Shown: positions 16,844 to 26,657, numbered from the stretch's first letter. The stretch is 64,000 nucleotides of DNA from Sphingomonas sp. R647 (GCF_020177055.1 NZ_JAIQXT010000001.1:62001-126000); one strand, 5' to 3'. Notes: generated by a model not told the origin, from the letters alone. Made by a program: numbers and translations.

Positions 16844-18864
16844 TTGTCAGGCATCCGCTGCCGCCAGCGCCGCGCCTGTTCGATGTACCAGGGCAGCACT
16901 TCCGGCGTAGCGGTAGCATCCGGGCTGACCACCTTCTCGACCGGCCAGCCGGCAAACAGGCGCTTGATCGGCAGCTCCTGCTTCTTGCCCGACAAGGTAC
17001 GCGGGATGCCCGGCGCGGCGATCACGCGATCGGGCACGAAGCGCGGCGACAGGCTCGTGCGAATGGCGGCGGCAATTGCGGTCTCCATCGCCCCATCGAC
17101 GACGCACCCATCAGCCGGGACGACGAACAGGATGAGCTGGCTGTCCCCTTGCGCGGTTTCGAGATCGATCATCATTACGTCATCAATCTGCGGGAGCTGC
17201 TCGACCGCGGCATAGATCTCCGCCGTGCCCATGCGGACGCCATGCCGGTTGATCGTCGCGTCGCTACGGCCGGAAATGGTGCAGCTGCCATCGCTGCCGA
17301 TTGTCAGCCAGTCGCCATGCCGCCACACACCGGGCCAGGTCGCAAAGTAGGAGTCGTGATAGCGGCTGCCGTCTGTATCACCCCAGAAATAGAGCGGCAT
17401 GCTGGGGAAGGGGCGCGTGCAGACCAGCTCGCCGACCTCATCCACCACGGGTCTGCCCTGTTCGTCCCATGCGTCGATCGCAGCGCCCAGGTGGCGGCAT
17501 TGCAGCCGACCCGGCGTGTCAGGCAGTTCAGGGTTGCCGGCCATGAAGGCAGCCGCAATCTCGGTCCCGCCGCTTACATTGCACCACCAGATATCGGGAC
17601 GGCCAAGCTGCGCGAACTGTGCGGTGCCCCAGCGCTGCACGTCCGGCGGCAGGGGGGAACCGGTGCTGCCCAGCGCGCGCATCTGCTCCACCCCGGGAAT
17701 GCAGGTGACGTCGATCCCGGCCTTGCGACAGCTTGCGAAAAACGCAGCGCCGGCGCCGAACCAGGTCACGCCGCTGCGCGCCGCAAAATACCATAAACGC
17801 GTCCAGTCGGGGTCCGCCTTGGTCCCGCTCGGCGAGCCGTCAAACAGGCAGATCGTCGTTCCGCTTAGCAGGCCGCCGACCTGGATGTTCCACATCACCC
17901 ATCCGCTGGCGCTATACCAGTGGAAGCGGTCGCCGAAATTGTTGGGCGCGTAGCTCGGGCCAAGGTCAAAATGGAGCCGCCCGGCGGCGGTCGCGACCAG
18001 CACCCCGCCATGGCCGTGAACGATCGCCTTGGGCAGGCCGGTCGTTCCGCTGGAATAGAGGATCCACAGCGGGTGATCGAACGGCAGCCATTCCGGCTCG
18101 AACGCCGTGACCGCAGCATCGTCGCGCGAGAGCGTGGTGGCGAAGTCGATGACACCGGGGACCGCGCCCGTGGCGCAGCCGCTGGTAATGAGGAAAACGC
18201 TCTCAAGACTTGGAAGCTGCGCGCGCAGTTCCTGCACGGCTGCGGTGCGGTCCAGCGCCTTGCCCGCATAGAAGACACCATCGACCGCGATCAGCGCCTT
18301 GGGCGCGGTCTGCCGCCAGCGATCGAGCACCGCATTGGTGCCCATGTCGGGCGAGCACAAAGTCCAGATCGCGCCGAGGCTGGCGCAGGCGAGCAGGCCG
18401 ATCACCGCAGCGGGGGTATTGGGGAGATAGGCCGCGACGCGATCCCCCTGCGCGATCCCGCGCGCGCGCAGGGCAAGAGCAAGCGCGGCCGACTGGCGGC
18501 GCAACTCGTCCCAGCTTAGCGTGACGTTGGCACCGCGCTCGTCGATGGCGATGATCGCCGGCTGCCCCGCCGCATCCGCGGCGGCGACATGGCGGAACAC
18601 GTGCCGCGCATAGTTGACCTGCGCGCCGTCGAACCAGCGCGCACCCGGCATTGCCTCGTCATCAAGCACGGCCGTGTACCGCGTCTGCGATTCGATGCCG
18701 TCAAACTCCCAGATGCTGCGCCAGAACGCGTCCAGATCCTCCACCGACCAGCGGTGCAGGTCTTCGAAGCACGCGAAGGTGCGCCCCTGGGTCTGCGCGA
18801 GCCAGTCAAGGTAGAGCCGGATCTGCGGCACGGGCTGGAGGGGGCGAGCACTGGCACCGGTCAT
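16822..18864 (-). CDS. Acetoacetate--CoA ligase
   Basis: A 680-residue acyl-adenylate enzyme of the acetoacetyl-CoA synthetase type. It has the N-terminal ACAS-like WSVEDLDAFWRSIWEF, the AMP-binding loop ILYSSGTTGLPKAIVHGHGG, and the C-terminal LSGKKQELPIKRL with the adenylation Lys. It would activate acetoacetate or a related beta-keto acid with ATP and CoA. I started at the Met before TGASARPLQPVP; a TTG at 18936 directly after the receptor stop would add 24 residues. It is the second gene of a five-gene minus-strand cluster. Confidence 0.85.
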   Translation of the reverse strand: MTGASARPLQPVPQIRLYLDWLAQTQGRTFACFEDLHRWSVEDLDAFWRSIWEFDGIESQTRYTAVLDDEAMPGARWFDGAQVNYARHVFRHVAAADAAGQPAIIAIDERGANVTLSWDELRRQSAALALALRARGIAQGDRVAAYLPNTPAAVIGLLACASLGAIWTLCSPDMGTNAVLDRWRQTAPKALIAVDGVFYAGKALDRTAAVQELRAQLPSLESVFLITSGCATGAVPGVIDFATTLSRDDAAVTAFEPEWLPFDHPLWILYSSGTTGLPKAIVHGHGGVLVATAAGRLHFDLGPSYAPNNFGDRFHWYSASGWVMWNIQVGGLLSGTTICLFDGSPSGTKADPDWTRLWYFAARSGVTWFGAGAAFFASCRKAGIDVTCIPGVEQMRALGSTGSPLPPDVQRWGTAQFAQLGRPDIWWCNVSGGTEIAAAFMAGNPELPDTPGRLQCRHLGAAIDAWDEQGRPVVDEVGELVCTRPFPSMPLYFWGDTDGSRYHDSYFATWPGVWRHGDWLTIGSDGSCTISGRSDATINRHGVRMGTAEIYAAVEQLPQIDDVMMIDLETAQGDSQLILFVVPADGCVVDGAMETAIAAAIRTSLSPRFVPDRVIAAPGIPRTLSGKKQELPIKRLFAGWPVEKVVSPDATATPEVLPWYIEQARRWRQRMPDNCAGAVA

Positions 18865-18936
18865 CGAAAGCCAAACCTTGTTGTCGATCAGGTGGGAAGC
18901 GGGCGGCGCCCCATGCGAGACGCCACCCGCCAGCAA

Positions 18937-21576
18937 TCAGAAAGAGGTCCGCAGGCTCATCGCCGCGTAGCGCCCAATCGGATTGTAAGCGCCGCCGATG
19001 CCATCGGTGCCTGGGAAGAAGGGCGGCGTCGCATCGAACAGATCATTGACCTGCAGCCCCAGCTCCAGTCCCTTGGCAAAGGGCAGGTCGGGCAGCCGCA
19101 CCGACATGCGCAGGTCGACGGTCGTATAGCCTTCGGCCGCGAACAGCGCCGAACCGGTCGGTGTTGCGTAGGATGCGGTCACGCCGCTGCGATGATTGAC
19201 GAAGTTGACGAACGTCACCGGCCCGGCGGTAAAGCCAAGCGTGGTGCGCAGCGTCGTGCGCGGGATGCCGGCATCCAGCGAATTGCTGACCGACGAAGTC
19301 GGTGACAGCTGGTTGCGGTAGCTCAGGATGTAGTTGCCCGCGACCCCGCCGAAAAGCGTGCCGAAGCCGACATTGTGGCGATAGCGCAGGTCAAAATCGA
19401 TGCCGTTGGTTTCCCGCACGCCGAAATTGCCCTGGCGCAGGTCGAGGATGTTGCCGATCGTCGGCACCGCGGCAAAGGTGTAGAAAAACGGCACGGTGTT
19501 GGCGATCGCCGCGCTGACCTGACCGGCGTTCGGGTTGCGGATGACCCGCGCCGAGAAGGTGGGATCGCTGAACAGAAGCGCGCCCAGCCCCGATGGCGTG
19601 CCGATCACATTGTCATAATGGATGTCGTAGAAAGTGACGCTGGCGGTCAGGTTGGGGACCGCCTTGGGACGCAGGTCAATGCCCGCCGACCAGGTGCGCG
19701 CGGTTTCCGGCGTCAGGTTGCGGTTGCCGCCGAACAGCAGGATCGTGTTGACCTGCGCCGCGCCACGCGACGGATCGCGCGCACCGAATGCATCGACCAA
19801 CGCTGCCGCCGAGTAATAGGAACCGACCGTCGAGCCGAGATCGCGCAGACCCGGCGCGCGGAACGACTTGCCGAAGCTACCGCGCAGGTTGATGCCCTCG
19901 ACCGGTTCCCAGGTCAGGCCGATCTTCGGATTGCTGGTCGATCCGAAGTCGCTGTAATCATCATAGCGGCCCGACAGTGACAGCGCGAGGCTGTACGCCC
20001 CCGGTGCCGCATTGCCCTCGCCGAAGATCGGGACGAACAGCTCGCCGTAAACGGATTTCACGTCGCGCTCGAGATCTTCGGGGAAGCCGACCCCGCCGCT
20101 CTGGCCACGCTGCATATAGGTTTCGCGGCGATATTCGGTACCGACCGCGATCTTCAGTTGACCACCCGGCAGTTTCGCCAGCGGTCCGTCGACCTTGACC
20201 GCGCCGATACGCGTGCGCTGGCGATTGTCGAAGGTGGTCGGGTTGTTGAGGATCGCCGCGACCACCGCCGGACTTGTATCATAGCCGAACGGATCGAGCG
20301 CGGTTGCGGTGGTGGTTCCGGCAGCGGCGGCGGTCAGCGCGGTGGTATTGATCCCCGGCTGGAAGGTGTCGTTGCGCGAAAAGTTGAACGACCCATAGAC
20401 GCTCGCCTTGAACTCGCCCGGCAGATCGATGTCGACGCCAGCGGTGGCATTGCCGCTGCGCACGCGGAAAATCTGATCGAAATGATCCGCGCCGACCAGA
20501 CGGTCCGGGCGGAAATCGAAATAGCCGAACACCGATCCGGTCCCTGGCGGCGCGCGGAAGAAAGGGTTGGCGGCGGTGATCAGAACAAATGTCTGTCCGG
20601 GCAGCGCTGACTGCACCACGTCGCGACGGTCAGAATAGAGGAAGTCCGCCCACAATGTGACGGCCTCGGACACCTCCTGTCGCGCCGACACGAACGCGCT
20701 GTGGGTGCGGTTCTGCGGCAGCAGGTCGACCGGACCGCGCGGATCGCAGGTGTTCAGGCCGGGGGCGAGGCTGGGCGCGGCGTAGATCGTGCCAGCAAAC
20801 AGATTGACGTTCGCATCGGGGCAGACCGCCGCGCGCGTGTCGATGCCACCCACAGTGCGGAAATCGAGCGAGCGATAGCTGCGGTCGGCCCCGGTGATGT
20901 TGCTGTTGTCTTGATACTGATAGGCGGCGATGAACGATCCGCTCCCCCAGTCATCGCCGAATGCGAGCCCCGCGTTGAACGCGTTGTAATCGTCGGCAAT
21001 GCCATAGCGGACAATCGCGTCCACGCCTTTCATGCGCTTGCGGGTGATGAAGTTGACCACGCCGGCAACGGCTTCCGAACCGTAGATCGCCGACGCACCG
21101 TCGGCGACGATCTCGACCCGCTCGATCGCAAGTTCAGGAATGAACGGATAGTCGGGATTGGTCTGCTGGGTGCTGCCCGAGATCAGGCGGTGCCCGTTCA
21201 TCAGCGGCAACGTCGCCGCGGTTGGCAGACCGCGCAGACCCGGCGCGAACGAGCCAAGGCCGTTGTTGCTGACGCGCGGTGCGGTGTTGAAGCTGTTAAG
21301 CTGCGGCACGGTCGCCAGCAGTTCAGGCGTGCTCGCCGCGCCGATCAGCTTGGCGTCCTCACGCGTCACGCTGATCAGGCCTGAGCCGGTAGGCGGGATC
21401 CCGCGGATGCTCGACCCGGTGATAACGACCTCGGTCGGCTCTTCGGCGCCGGGTTCCGCAACAGCTTCGGTGGTTTGCGCATAGGCAGCTGCCGGGGCGG
21501 CCAGCAGCGTGAGCGCAAGGGCCGAACGCGCCAATAGCTGTCCCCGGCGCCCAAGATGATCGGTTCGGATCGACAT
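18937..21576 (-). CDS. TonB-dependent outer-membrane receptor
   Basis: An 879-residue protein. A signal peptide (ALALTLLAAPAAAYAQ) is followed by a short acidic segment and a TonB-box-like EVVITGSSIRG. The plug domain (about 55-190) contains the conserved IERVEIVADGASAIYGSEAV and GVVNFITRK. The 22-strand barrel ends in Phe (YAAMSLRTSF). It should import the ester or oligomer that the downstream esterase, MFS transporter and CoA enzymes process. A divergent AraC-type gene lies upstream, with about 160 bases between starts for shared control. Confidence 0.9.
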   Translation of the reverse strand: MSIRTDHLGRRGQLLARSALALTLLAAPAAAYAQTTEAVAEPGAEEPTEVVITGSSIRGIPPTGSGLISVTREDAKLIGAASTPELLATVPQLNSFNTAPRVSNNGLGSFAPGLRGLPTAATLPLMNGHRLISGSTQQTNPDYPFIPELAIERVEIVADGASAIYGSEAVAGVVNFITRKRMKGVDAIVRYGIADDYNAFNAGLAFGDDWGSGSFIAAYQYQDNSNITGADRSYRSLDFRTVGGIDTRAAVCPDANVNLFAGTIYAAPSLAPGLNTCDPRGPVDLLPQNRTHSAFVSARQEVSEAVTLWADFLYSDRRDVVQSALPGQTFVLITAANPFFRAPPGTGSVFGYFDFRPDRLVGADHFDQIFRVRSGNATAGVDIDLPGEFKASVYGSFNFSRNDTFQPGINTTALTAAAAGTTTATALDPFGYDTSPAVVAAILNNPTTFDNRQRTRIGAVKVDGPLAKLPGGQLKIAVGTEYRRETYMQRGQSGGVGFPEDLERDVKSVYGELFVPIFGEGNAAPGAYSLALSLSGRYDDYSDFGSTSNPKIGLTWEPVEGINLRGSFGKSFRAPGLRDLGSTVGSYYSAAALVDAFGARDPSRGAAQVNTILLFGGNRNLTPETARTWSAGIDLRPKAVPNLTASVTFYDIHYDNVIGTPSGLGALLFSDPTFSARVIRNPNAGQVSAAIANTVPFFYTFAAVPTIGNILDLRQGNFGVRETNGIDFDLRYRHNVGFGTLFGGVAGNYILSYRNQLSPTSSVSNSLDAGIPRTTLRTTLGFTAGPVTFVNFVNHRSGVTASYATPTGSALFAAEGYTTVDLRMSVRLPDLPFAKGLELGLQVNDLFDATPPFFPGTDGIGGAYNPIGRYAAMSLRTSF

Positions 21577-21735
21577 GTCCTGTATCCCCTCCTTGATGTT
21601 GTCGCGTTGCGGTCTTCGCCGCCGCCGGGCTTTGCCGACTTGATGCCATGCTTATGGTCTGACACATCGGGAGGTAAGCGCATTGGCGGACATCACTATG
21701 TCTTTACCGGACATGCGCAGCGGGAGAATGCGACG

Positions 21736-22809
21736 ATGTCAAAGGCAGAAGCGGACGGCGCGGCACTGGACCGCAACCCGCGCGCGGGGTTTCCCTCGCT
21801 CAACCAGCGCAGCTTCGCCCCGTTCAAGATCGCAACGGTAATCGACACGGTCGCGGATCGCGGAATTCGCGCGGAGACCGTGCTGGATCGCACCGGACTG
21901 ACGCTGGCCGAAGTGCGCGACCCGCACTCAATGACCTCAATCGGCCAGTATCTGACGGCGTGCGAGAATATCGTTGCCGCCGGGGCGACCTACACCGATG
22001 CGTTTGCGATCGGCGCGCGCCTGCATCTCTCTGCCTATGGAATGTATGGCTATGCGCTGATGTGTTCGCCGACGATGCGCGACTTTTTCGATTTCGCAGT
22101 GCGCTATCAGCCGCTCGCCACGCCGACTGTCCGTCTCGAATGGCGAACCGAAGGCGATCGGGCGATCTGGCAGTTTGGCGAAATCTATCGCGACGTGATG
22201 AGCAGCGACGTGCGCACCTTCCTCGTCCGCCAGCAGATGAAGATGACCTTTACCCATATCCGCGACACGGCCGGCGCGGACAATCTGCCAGTCCGTGCGC
22301 TGTTCGCACTGCCCGAGGATGCGTTCGCGCCGGACGATGAACGGGCGCTGTCCTGCTCCTGCTTCTATGGCGAGGCGGCCAATGAGCTCCACTATCCGAT
22401 CGGCATCCTTGACCAGACCCCTGAGCTCGGAAATCGACTGACCCGCGCGATGCTTGAGGAAACCTGCGACCGCCTGATCGGGCAGGCGCGCATTTCATCG
22501 GGCTTGTCAGGTGAAGTCTATCAGTTGCTGATGAACGCACCGAGTGAGTTTCCTTCGATGACCGCGATCTCAGCGCAATTGGGAATGCAGGAACGCACCC
22601 TGCGTCGTCGCCTCGCCGCCGAAGACACCAGCTATGGCGCGATCGTCGATGATGTCCGCCGAAAGCTGGCGATCGAGTATCTCCAGACGACGCGGATGAG
22701 CGTCGATGACGTGGCGTGGAAGGTCGGCTTCAGCGACAGCGCGAATCTGCGCCGCGCGGTACGGCGTTGGACAGGTATGACGATCAGCACGTTGCGCGCG
22801 AGCACCTAG
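21736..22809 (+). CDS. AraC-family transcriptional regulator
   Basis: A 357-residue protein. An N-terminal arabinose-binding-like sensor domain (about 30-215, as in OruR/GadX-type proteins) precedes a C-terminal double helix-turn-helix. The HTH region contains SAQLGMQERTLRRRLAAEDT and VAWKVGFSDSANLRRAVRRW. The start was placed at MSKAEADGAALD; the open frame upstream overlaps the divergent receptor gene. It is probably the activator of the receptor-to-esterase cluster. The ligand is unknown. Confidence 0.88.
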   Translation: MSKAEADGAALDRNPRAGFPSLNQRSFAPFKIATVIDTVADRGIRAETVLDRTGLTLAEVRDPHSMTSIGQYLTACENIVAAGATYTDAFAIGARLHLSAYGMYGYALMCSPTMRDFFDFAVRYQPLATPTVRLEWRTEGDRAIWQFGEIYRDVMSSDVRTFLVRQQMKMTFTHIRDTAGADNLPVRALFALPEDAFAPDDERALSCSCFYGEAANELHYPIGILDQTPELGNRLTRAMLEETCDRLIGQARISSGLSGEVYQLLMNAPSEFPSMTAISAQLGMQERTLRRRLAAEDTSYGAIVDDVRRKLAIEYLQTTRMSVDDVAWKVGFSDSANLRRAVRRWTGMTISTLRAST

Positions 22810-23157
22810 GCCTGAGCTGCGAGCAAGGCTTTAGGCGGGGGGGGGCAGCCGAGCCGAAGAGCGTCGCTACCGCGAGCCTACGCGCAACGGAAACTTTGCC
22901 GGTTGAATAGGCCCGGGATTGTGTCGGCAATCGTGGCTTGGGCCATCAAGTCCAGACTGACTTGGCCAAAAAGCTGCCGGACCTCTTTCGGCGAGCCGCC
23001 AATCTGCAAAGTGCCCCAGTTCTTGCCGTTCCTGCCTTCCGCGACGGCTCTGGAAACCCGCCATTCGTTTACAATCTGACTGCGACCGCAGATTGGCAAA
23101 ATCGGACCCTCAACTGCCGTGCGGAGAGCTGGGGCGAGCGACGTTTCTGTCCCGAAT
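22810..23157. repeat. Spacer with second-family intergenic repeat
   Basis: This 348-base stretch has a run of nine G at 22837-22845. A copy of the repeat found at 12194 and 26552 lies at 22964-23010, with core AAAAAGCTGCCGGACC then TCTTTCGGCGAGCCGCC. No gene is supported here. Confidence 0.55.
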
Positions 23158-24900
23158 CTATCCTCGGTCGAGCATCGTCAGCAACCGCCGCGCATCCCAT
23201 GCCTCCTGCAGGATCAGGCCGTCGTTGAGCAGCCTGCGAAATCCCGGTTCGTCCAGCGGGGCAGCGAAGAGATAGCCCTGGCCCACCGTGCAACCCAGCG
23301 TCCGCATGATGGCACGTTCGGCCTCGGTCTCGATCCCCTCTGCAACGACGCGGATGTCGAGCGCGGCACCCAGCTTGATGATGCTTTCGACGATGACGCG
23401 CTTGGCCACGCTGTGGGCGACGTCATGCACGAAACTGCGATCGACCTTGATCTCGCTCAGCGGAAAGCTCTCGAGGTAGCGGAGATTTGAATAGCCGGTG
23501 CCGAAATCGTCGATGGAGATGCCAACCCCCAAGTTCCGCAGATTTTCGAATGCGCGGCGGATATTCGCCGGTTCGGTGATCATCAAATTCTCGGTGAGTT
23601 CAAGCGTCAGCCACTCGGCGCGACATCCGGTTTCGGCGAGCACTCGCCGCACTGCGGCGACCATGTCGCGCTGCATGAACTCCATGACCGACACGTTCAG
23701 TGAGAAGCAGATCGGCGTGTGGCGGCTCCGGTTGATCTCTGCCGCATGGGTGGCAAGCGTCCGCAGGCCCCAGGCACCAATTTCCAATATCGCCCCGGTT
23801 TCCTCGGCGACGCCGATGAAGCGGGCTGGCGGCTGCAACCCGAACGCGCCGTGGTTCCAGCGCAGAAGCGCTTCGGCACCGACCAGTTGCCCGGTGCCAA
23901 GATCGACCTGCGGCTGGTAGTGGAACAGCAGTTCCTGATTGCCCGCCGCCATTTGCAGTTCGCTCGCCAGCCGGATGCGGTTGCGCGCGTCGCGCTCGTC
24001 CGCGTCGACAAAGGCCTGTGGGGGATAGGCCGACGTCGCTTTCGATCGCTGAAGCGCCGCAGCGGCCTGCCGCACGAGCTGGAGCGCATCCGCGCCGACC
24101 GCCCCCAGGGCAAAGCCAGCAGCGAACTGAACCGCGAGCGAGGCACCCGGGAGGACGAAGCGCGGCTTGAGCAAGCCAAGGATATCGTCGACCACGCGGG
24201 CGGCCCCGCTCGGGTCGTCCAGCTCGAATGCGAGCGCGAAGCTGTTGCTGCCGGTCCGAGCCACGGCCGTTGCCGGCAGCGTCGCCAGCCGTGCGGCAAC
24301 CGAGCGCAGTAACGCATCGCCGACATCATAGCCAAAGCCGTTGTTCACCTCATGGAACCGGACGATGTCGACCTTGACCATCAGCAACGCAGTGGTCGCC
24401 GGCGCAGACCGGTCGGCAAGGCGGTCGAGCAAGCCATAGCGGTCGAACAGGCCGGTAAGGCGGTCGATGCCGGCGTCATGCGTCACGTCGCGCATCAAGC
24501 CGACGAAATGGGTCACTTCGCCCGCATCGTCGCGAAGCGGGATGAGGCGCAGGGAATTGCGGAACATCGTTCCGTCCCGACGATAGTTGCGGATCGTCAC
24601 CGCGCAGGGGCGGCCATCGGTCAGGGCGGCGCGCATTTCGGCGATTTCGGGCTGCAAGCGGTCGCTGCCCTGAAGATAGCGACAATTCTTGCCGATCGCC
24701 TCGTCGGCGGCATAGCCGGTAATCGCCTCGAACGCTGCGTTTACCTTGACGATTGGCTGGCCGCGCATGCGCATATCGGCAACCATGACGCCGTCCGCGC
24801 ACTGCGCGATGGCGAGGGCAGCGGCGGACGCGGGTGGCGGCGGTACGCCCTCTGGCGCCTTCACGGGCAGACCCGCGCGCCGCGCGTTCCAGAATTTCAT
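23158..24900 (-). CDS. LOV-GGDEF-EAL protein, likely blue-light c-di-GMP phosphodiesterase
   Basis: A 580-residue protein with a PAS domain (about 30-140) of LOV type. GKNCRYLQG at residues 70-78 places Cys73 for the flavin adduct, and NYRRDGTMFRNSL supplies the flavin-contacting Asn residues. The usual late Gln is not obvious in THFVGLMRDVT. The following GGDEF domain is degenerate, with TGSNSF at 216-221, so it should not make c-di-GMP. The EAL domain keeps EAL at 343-345 and DDFGTGYSNLRYLESFPLSE, so hydrolysis of c-di-GMP is expected. There is no membrane span. A LuxR-type gene lies 49 bases upstream on the same strand. Confidence 0.85.
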   Translation of the reverse strand: MKFWNARRAGLPVKAPEGVPPPPASAAALAIAQCADGVMVADMRMRGQPIVKVNAAFEAITGYAADEAIGKNCRYLQGSDRLQPEIAEMRAALTDGRPCAVTIRNYRRDGTMFRNSLRLIPLRDDAGEVTHFVGLMRDVTHDAGIDRLTGLFDRYGLLDRLADRSAPATTALLMVKVDIVRFHEVNNGFGYDVGDALLRSVAARLATLPATAVARTGSNSFALAFELDDPSGAARVVDDILGLLKPRFVLPGASLAVQFAAGFALGAVGADALQLVRQAAAALQRSKATSAYPPQAFVDADERDARNRIRLASELQMAAGNQELLFHYQPQVDLGTGQLVGAEALLRWNHGAFGLQPPARFIGVAEETGAILEIGAWGLRTLATHAAEINRSRHTPICFSLNVSVMEFMQRDMVAAVRRVLAETGCRAEWLTLELTENLMITEPANIRRAFENLRNLGVGISIDDFGTGYSNLRYLESFPLSEIKVDRSFVHDVAHSVAKRVIVESIIKLGAALDIRVVAEGIETEAERAIMRTLGCTVGQGYLFAAPLDEPGFRRLLNDGLILQEAWDARRLLTMLDRG

Positions 24901-24949
24901 GGTCGCTTTCCTTGCATCCGCAGGTGCGAGACCCGGCGCGTCGGCCTGT

Positions 24950-25312
24950 TCAAAGGGTCATCGTGTCGAATGGCACAAGGCCCGCGACGAAGGCGATTTG
25001 CATGGCCTGCGCCGATGTGCGGACCTGGAGTCGGCTCATCATTCCGGCGCGATAGATTTCGACCGTCCGGGGGCTGAGGCCCAGCGTGTGCGCGATCTGC
25101 TTGTTGCTGTGGCCCGCGGCCAGCCCGGCGAGCACATCGCGCTGGCGCGGGGCGAGGCCCTCGACTCGGGCGCGGCATTGCTCCGCCAGAAGGGCGTAGG
25201 CTGCACTCTGGTCGGGTATCCCTGGCACCAATGCGGACCGCTGAAGCGTCTTGGCGACGCTGCTGCCCGATCTTGAACCCGTTGATTTTCGCTCGGCGCG
25301 TTGAACTTGCAT
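24950..25312 (-). CDS. LuxR/FixJ-type DNA-binding protein
   Basis: About 120 residues. The C-terminal half is a clear LuxR helix-turn-helix: LAPRQRDVLAGLAAGHSNKQ, then IAHTLGLSPRTVEIYRAGMM. The N-terminal part shows no receiver domain, so this is a stand-alone effector or the remnant of a longer regulator. I used the Met before QVQRAERKSTGSRSG; in-frame Mets upstream at 25330 and 25360 are possible. It lies 49 bases before the LOV gene on the same strand. Since LOV-HTH fusions of the EL222 type exist in this order, a split light-response pair is conceivable. Confidence 0.75.
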   Translation of the reverse strand: MQVQRAERKSTGSRSGSSVAKTLQRSALVPGIPDQSAAYALLAEQCRARVEGLAPRQRDVLAGLAAGHSNKQIAHTLGLSPRTVEIYRAGMMSRLQVRTSAQAMQIAFVAGLVPFDTMTL

Positions 25313-25378
25313 GTCATGGCCTCCGAGCATCAAGATGCGGCCAAGGGGGCAGTGCTTCAACGTCGATGGGGCGGCGGT

Positions 25379-26377
25379 TCAGGACAAAATGGCGGCGCTT
25401 TCGTCTTCACGGGCGCTATCGCCTGCAGTGGTCTGAAACCGCAGGCGATACTGCAGCGGCGTGACGCCGATCCTGCGCAGAAATGCCCGCCGGAGCGTGG
25501 TCGTCGAGCCGAAGCCGGCGGCAAAGGCGATCGCCTTGATCGGCGCGTCGCTCTCTTCGAGGAGACGCCGTGCAATGTCTACCCGCGTAAGCTCGACATA
25601 GGATGCCGCGCTGACCCCGAGCCGGGCCTGACACAGTCGGGACAAATTTCGCGGACTGGTTCCGGCCATCTCGGCAAGCGTGTTAAGGTCCAGACGTGCC
25701 CGGGGGCTTTCTAGGATATGCAGCCTGACACGGTCGAGCGGACTGGTCGCCTCGCTTTGCGCCGTCAGCGCCGAGCTGAACTGCGACTGACCGCCGGGGC
25801 GCTTGAGGAACACCACCAGCCGCCGTGCGACCCAGAGCGCAAGGGCACGCCCGTGATCCTCCTCGATCAACGAGAACGCCAGGTCGATGGCTGCGCTCAC
25901 GCCCGCCGAGCTGAACACGGGGCCGTCGCGAACAAAAATGCGGTCGGGTTCGACCTCGACATCGGGATGGGCAAGGGCAAGGCGGTCGGCATATTGCCAG
26001 TGCGTCGTGACCCGCCGCCCTGACAATAGGCCGGCATCAGCCAGCAGGAATGCGCCGGTGCAGGTCGATCCATAACGCCGCGCTTGCGGCGCCTGTTCAC
26101 GCATCCAGCGGACGACCGGTTCGCTGGGAGGCCGCGGCACCCCATAGGGCCCGACCACGATCAGCGTATCCGAGCGCTCGGTCGCCTGCGCGATACCGGC
26201 GTCGGGGATGACCACCAGACCCGAGGCACTTTCCAGCGGCGTGCCGTGCTCGGTGACCAGACGAACCCGATAGGGCTGCCGTGACTCTGCCTTGCAGTTC
26301 GCCTCGAACAGCGCATCCTGCACGCCGGCCACTTCGAGCAAATGCGTGTTGACCGGTGCAAACAGGGTGATGAGCAT
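25379..26377 (-). CDS. GlxA-family AraC-type regulator
   Basis: A 332-residue protein. A DJ-1/PfpI-like N-terminal domain (about 1-190) has the elbow Cys in GSTCTGAFLLADAGLL. The C-terminal AraC DNA-binding domain contains NTLAEMAGTSPRNLSRLCQA and AIAFAAGFGSTTTLRRAFLR. This family contains regulators of amine and amino-acid metabolism and many of unknown ligand. It is probably monocistronic, and a repeat copy lies in its upstream region. Confidence 0.88.
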   Translation of the reverse strand: MLITLFAPVNTHLLEVAGVQDALFEANCKAESRQPYRVRLVTEHGTPLESASGLVVIPDAGIAQATERSDTLIVVGPYGVPRPPSEPVVRWMREQAPQARRYGSTCTGAFLLADAGLLSGRRVTTHWQYADRLALAHPDVEVEPDRIFVRDGPVFSSAGVSAAIDLAFSLIEEDHGRALALWVARRLVVFLKRPGGQSQFSSALTAQSEATSPLDRVRLHILESPRARLDLNTLAEMAGTSPRNLSRLCQARLGVSAASYVELTRVDIARRLLEESDAPIKAIAFAAGFGSTTTLRRAFLRRIGVTPLQYRLRFQTTAGDSAREDESAAILS

Positions 26378-26551
26378 GGCCGTTGCTGCCTCCGCAGCGA
26401 TCCGAGGCGTCGATACTTCTAGCGATACGCTCTTTCGGGCTGGTCACCTAGCGCGACAGGACGAGTGTGTGTCGTGCATCGGATCTCCGGTGAGTTAAAC
26501 CCGGATGACCATATTCGGGGGCTCGCGATTTAGAGCCGACAGTCCGCTCCT

Positions 26552-26600
26552 GGCCCAAAAGCTGCCGGACCTCTTCCGGCATGGGCCGCCGGTCTGCAAC
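26552..26600. repeat. Second-family intergenic repeat, copy 3
   Basis: The core AAAAGCTGCCGGACC then TCTTCCGGCATGGGCCGCC is nearly identical to 12194-12240 and close to 22964-23010. It stands in the spacer upstream of the GlxA-type regulator. All three copies read in the same direction. Confidence 0.55.
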
Positions 26601-26657
26601 GCGCCCTATAAGTGCCGATCAGCAGGCTGCTCCTCGAGCCCGAAAGCCGTCGCCTCA

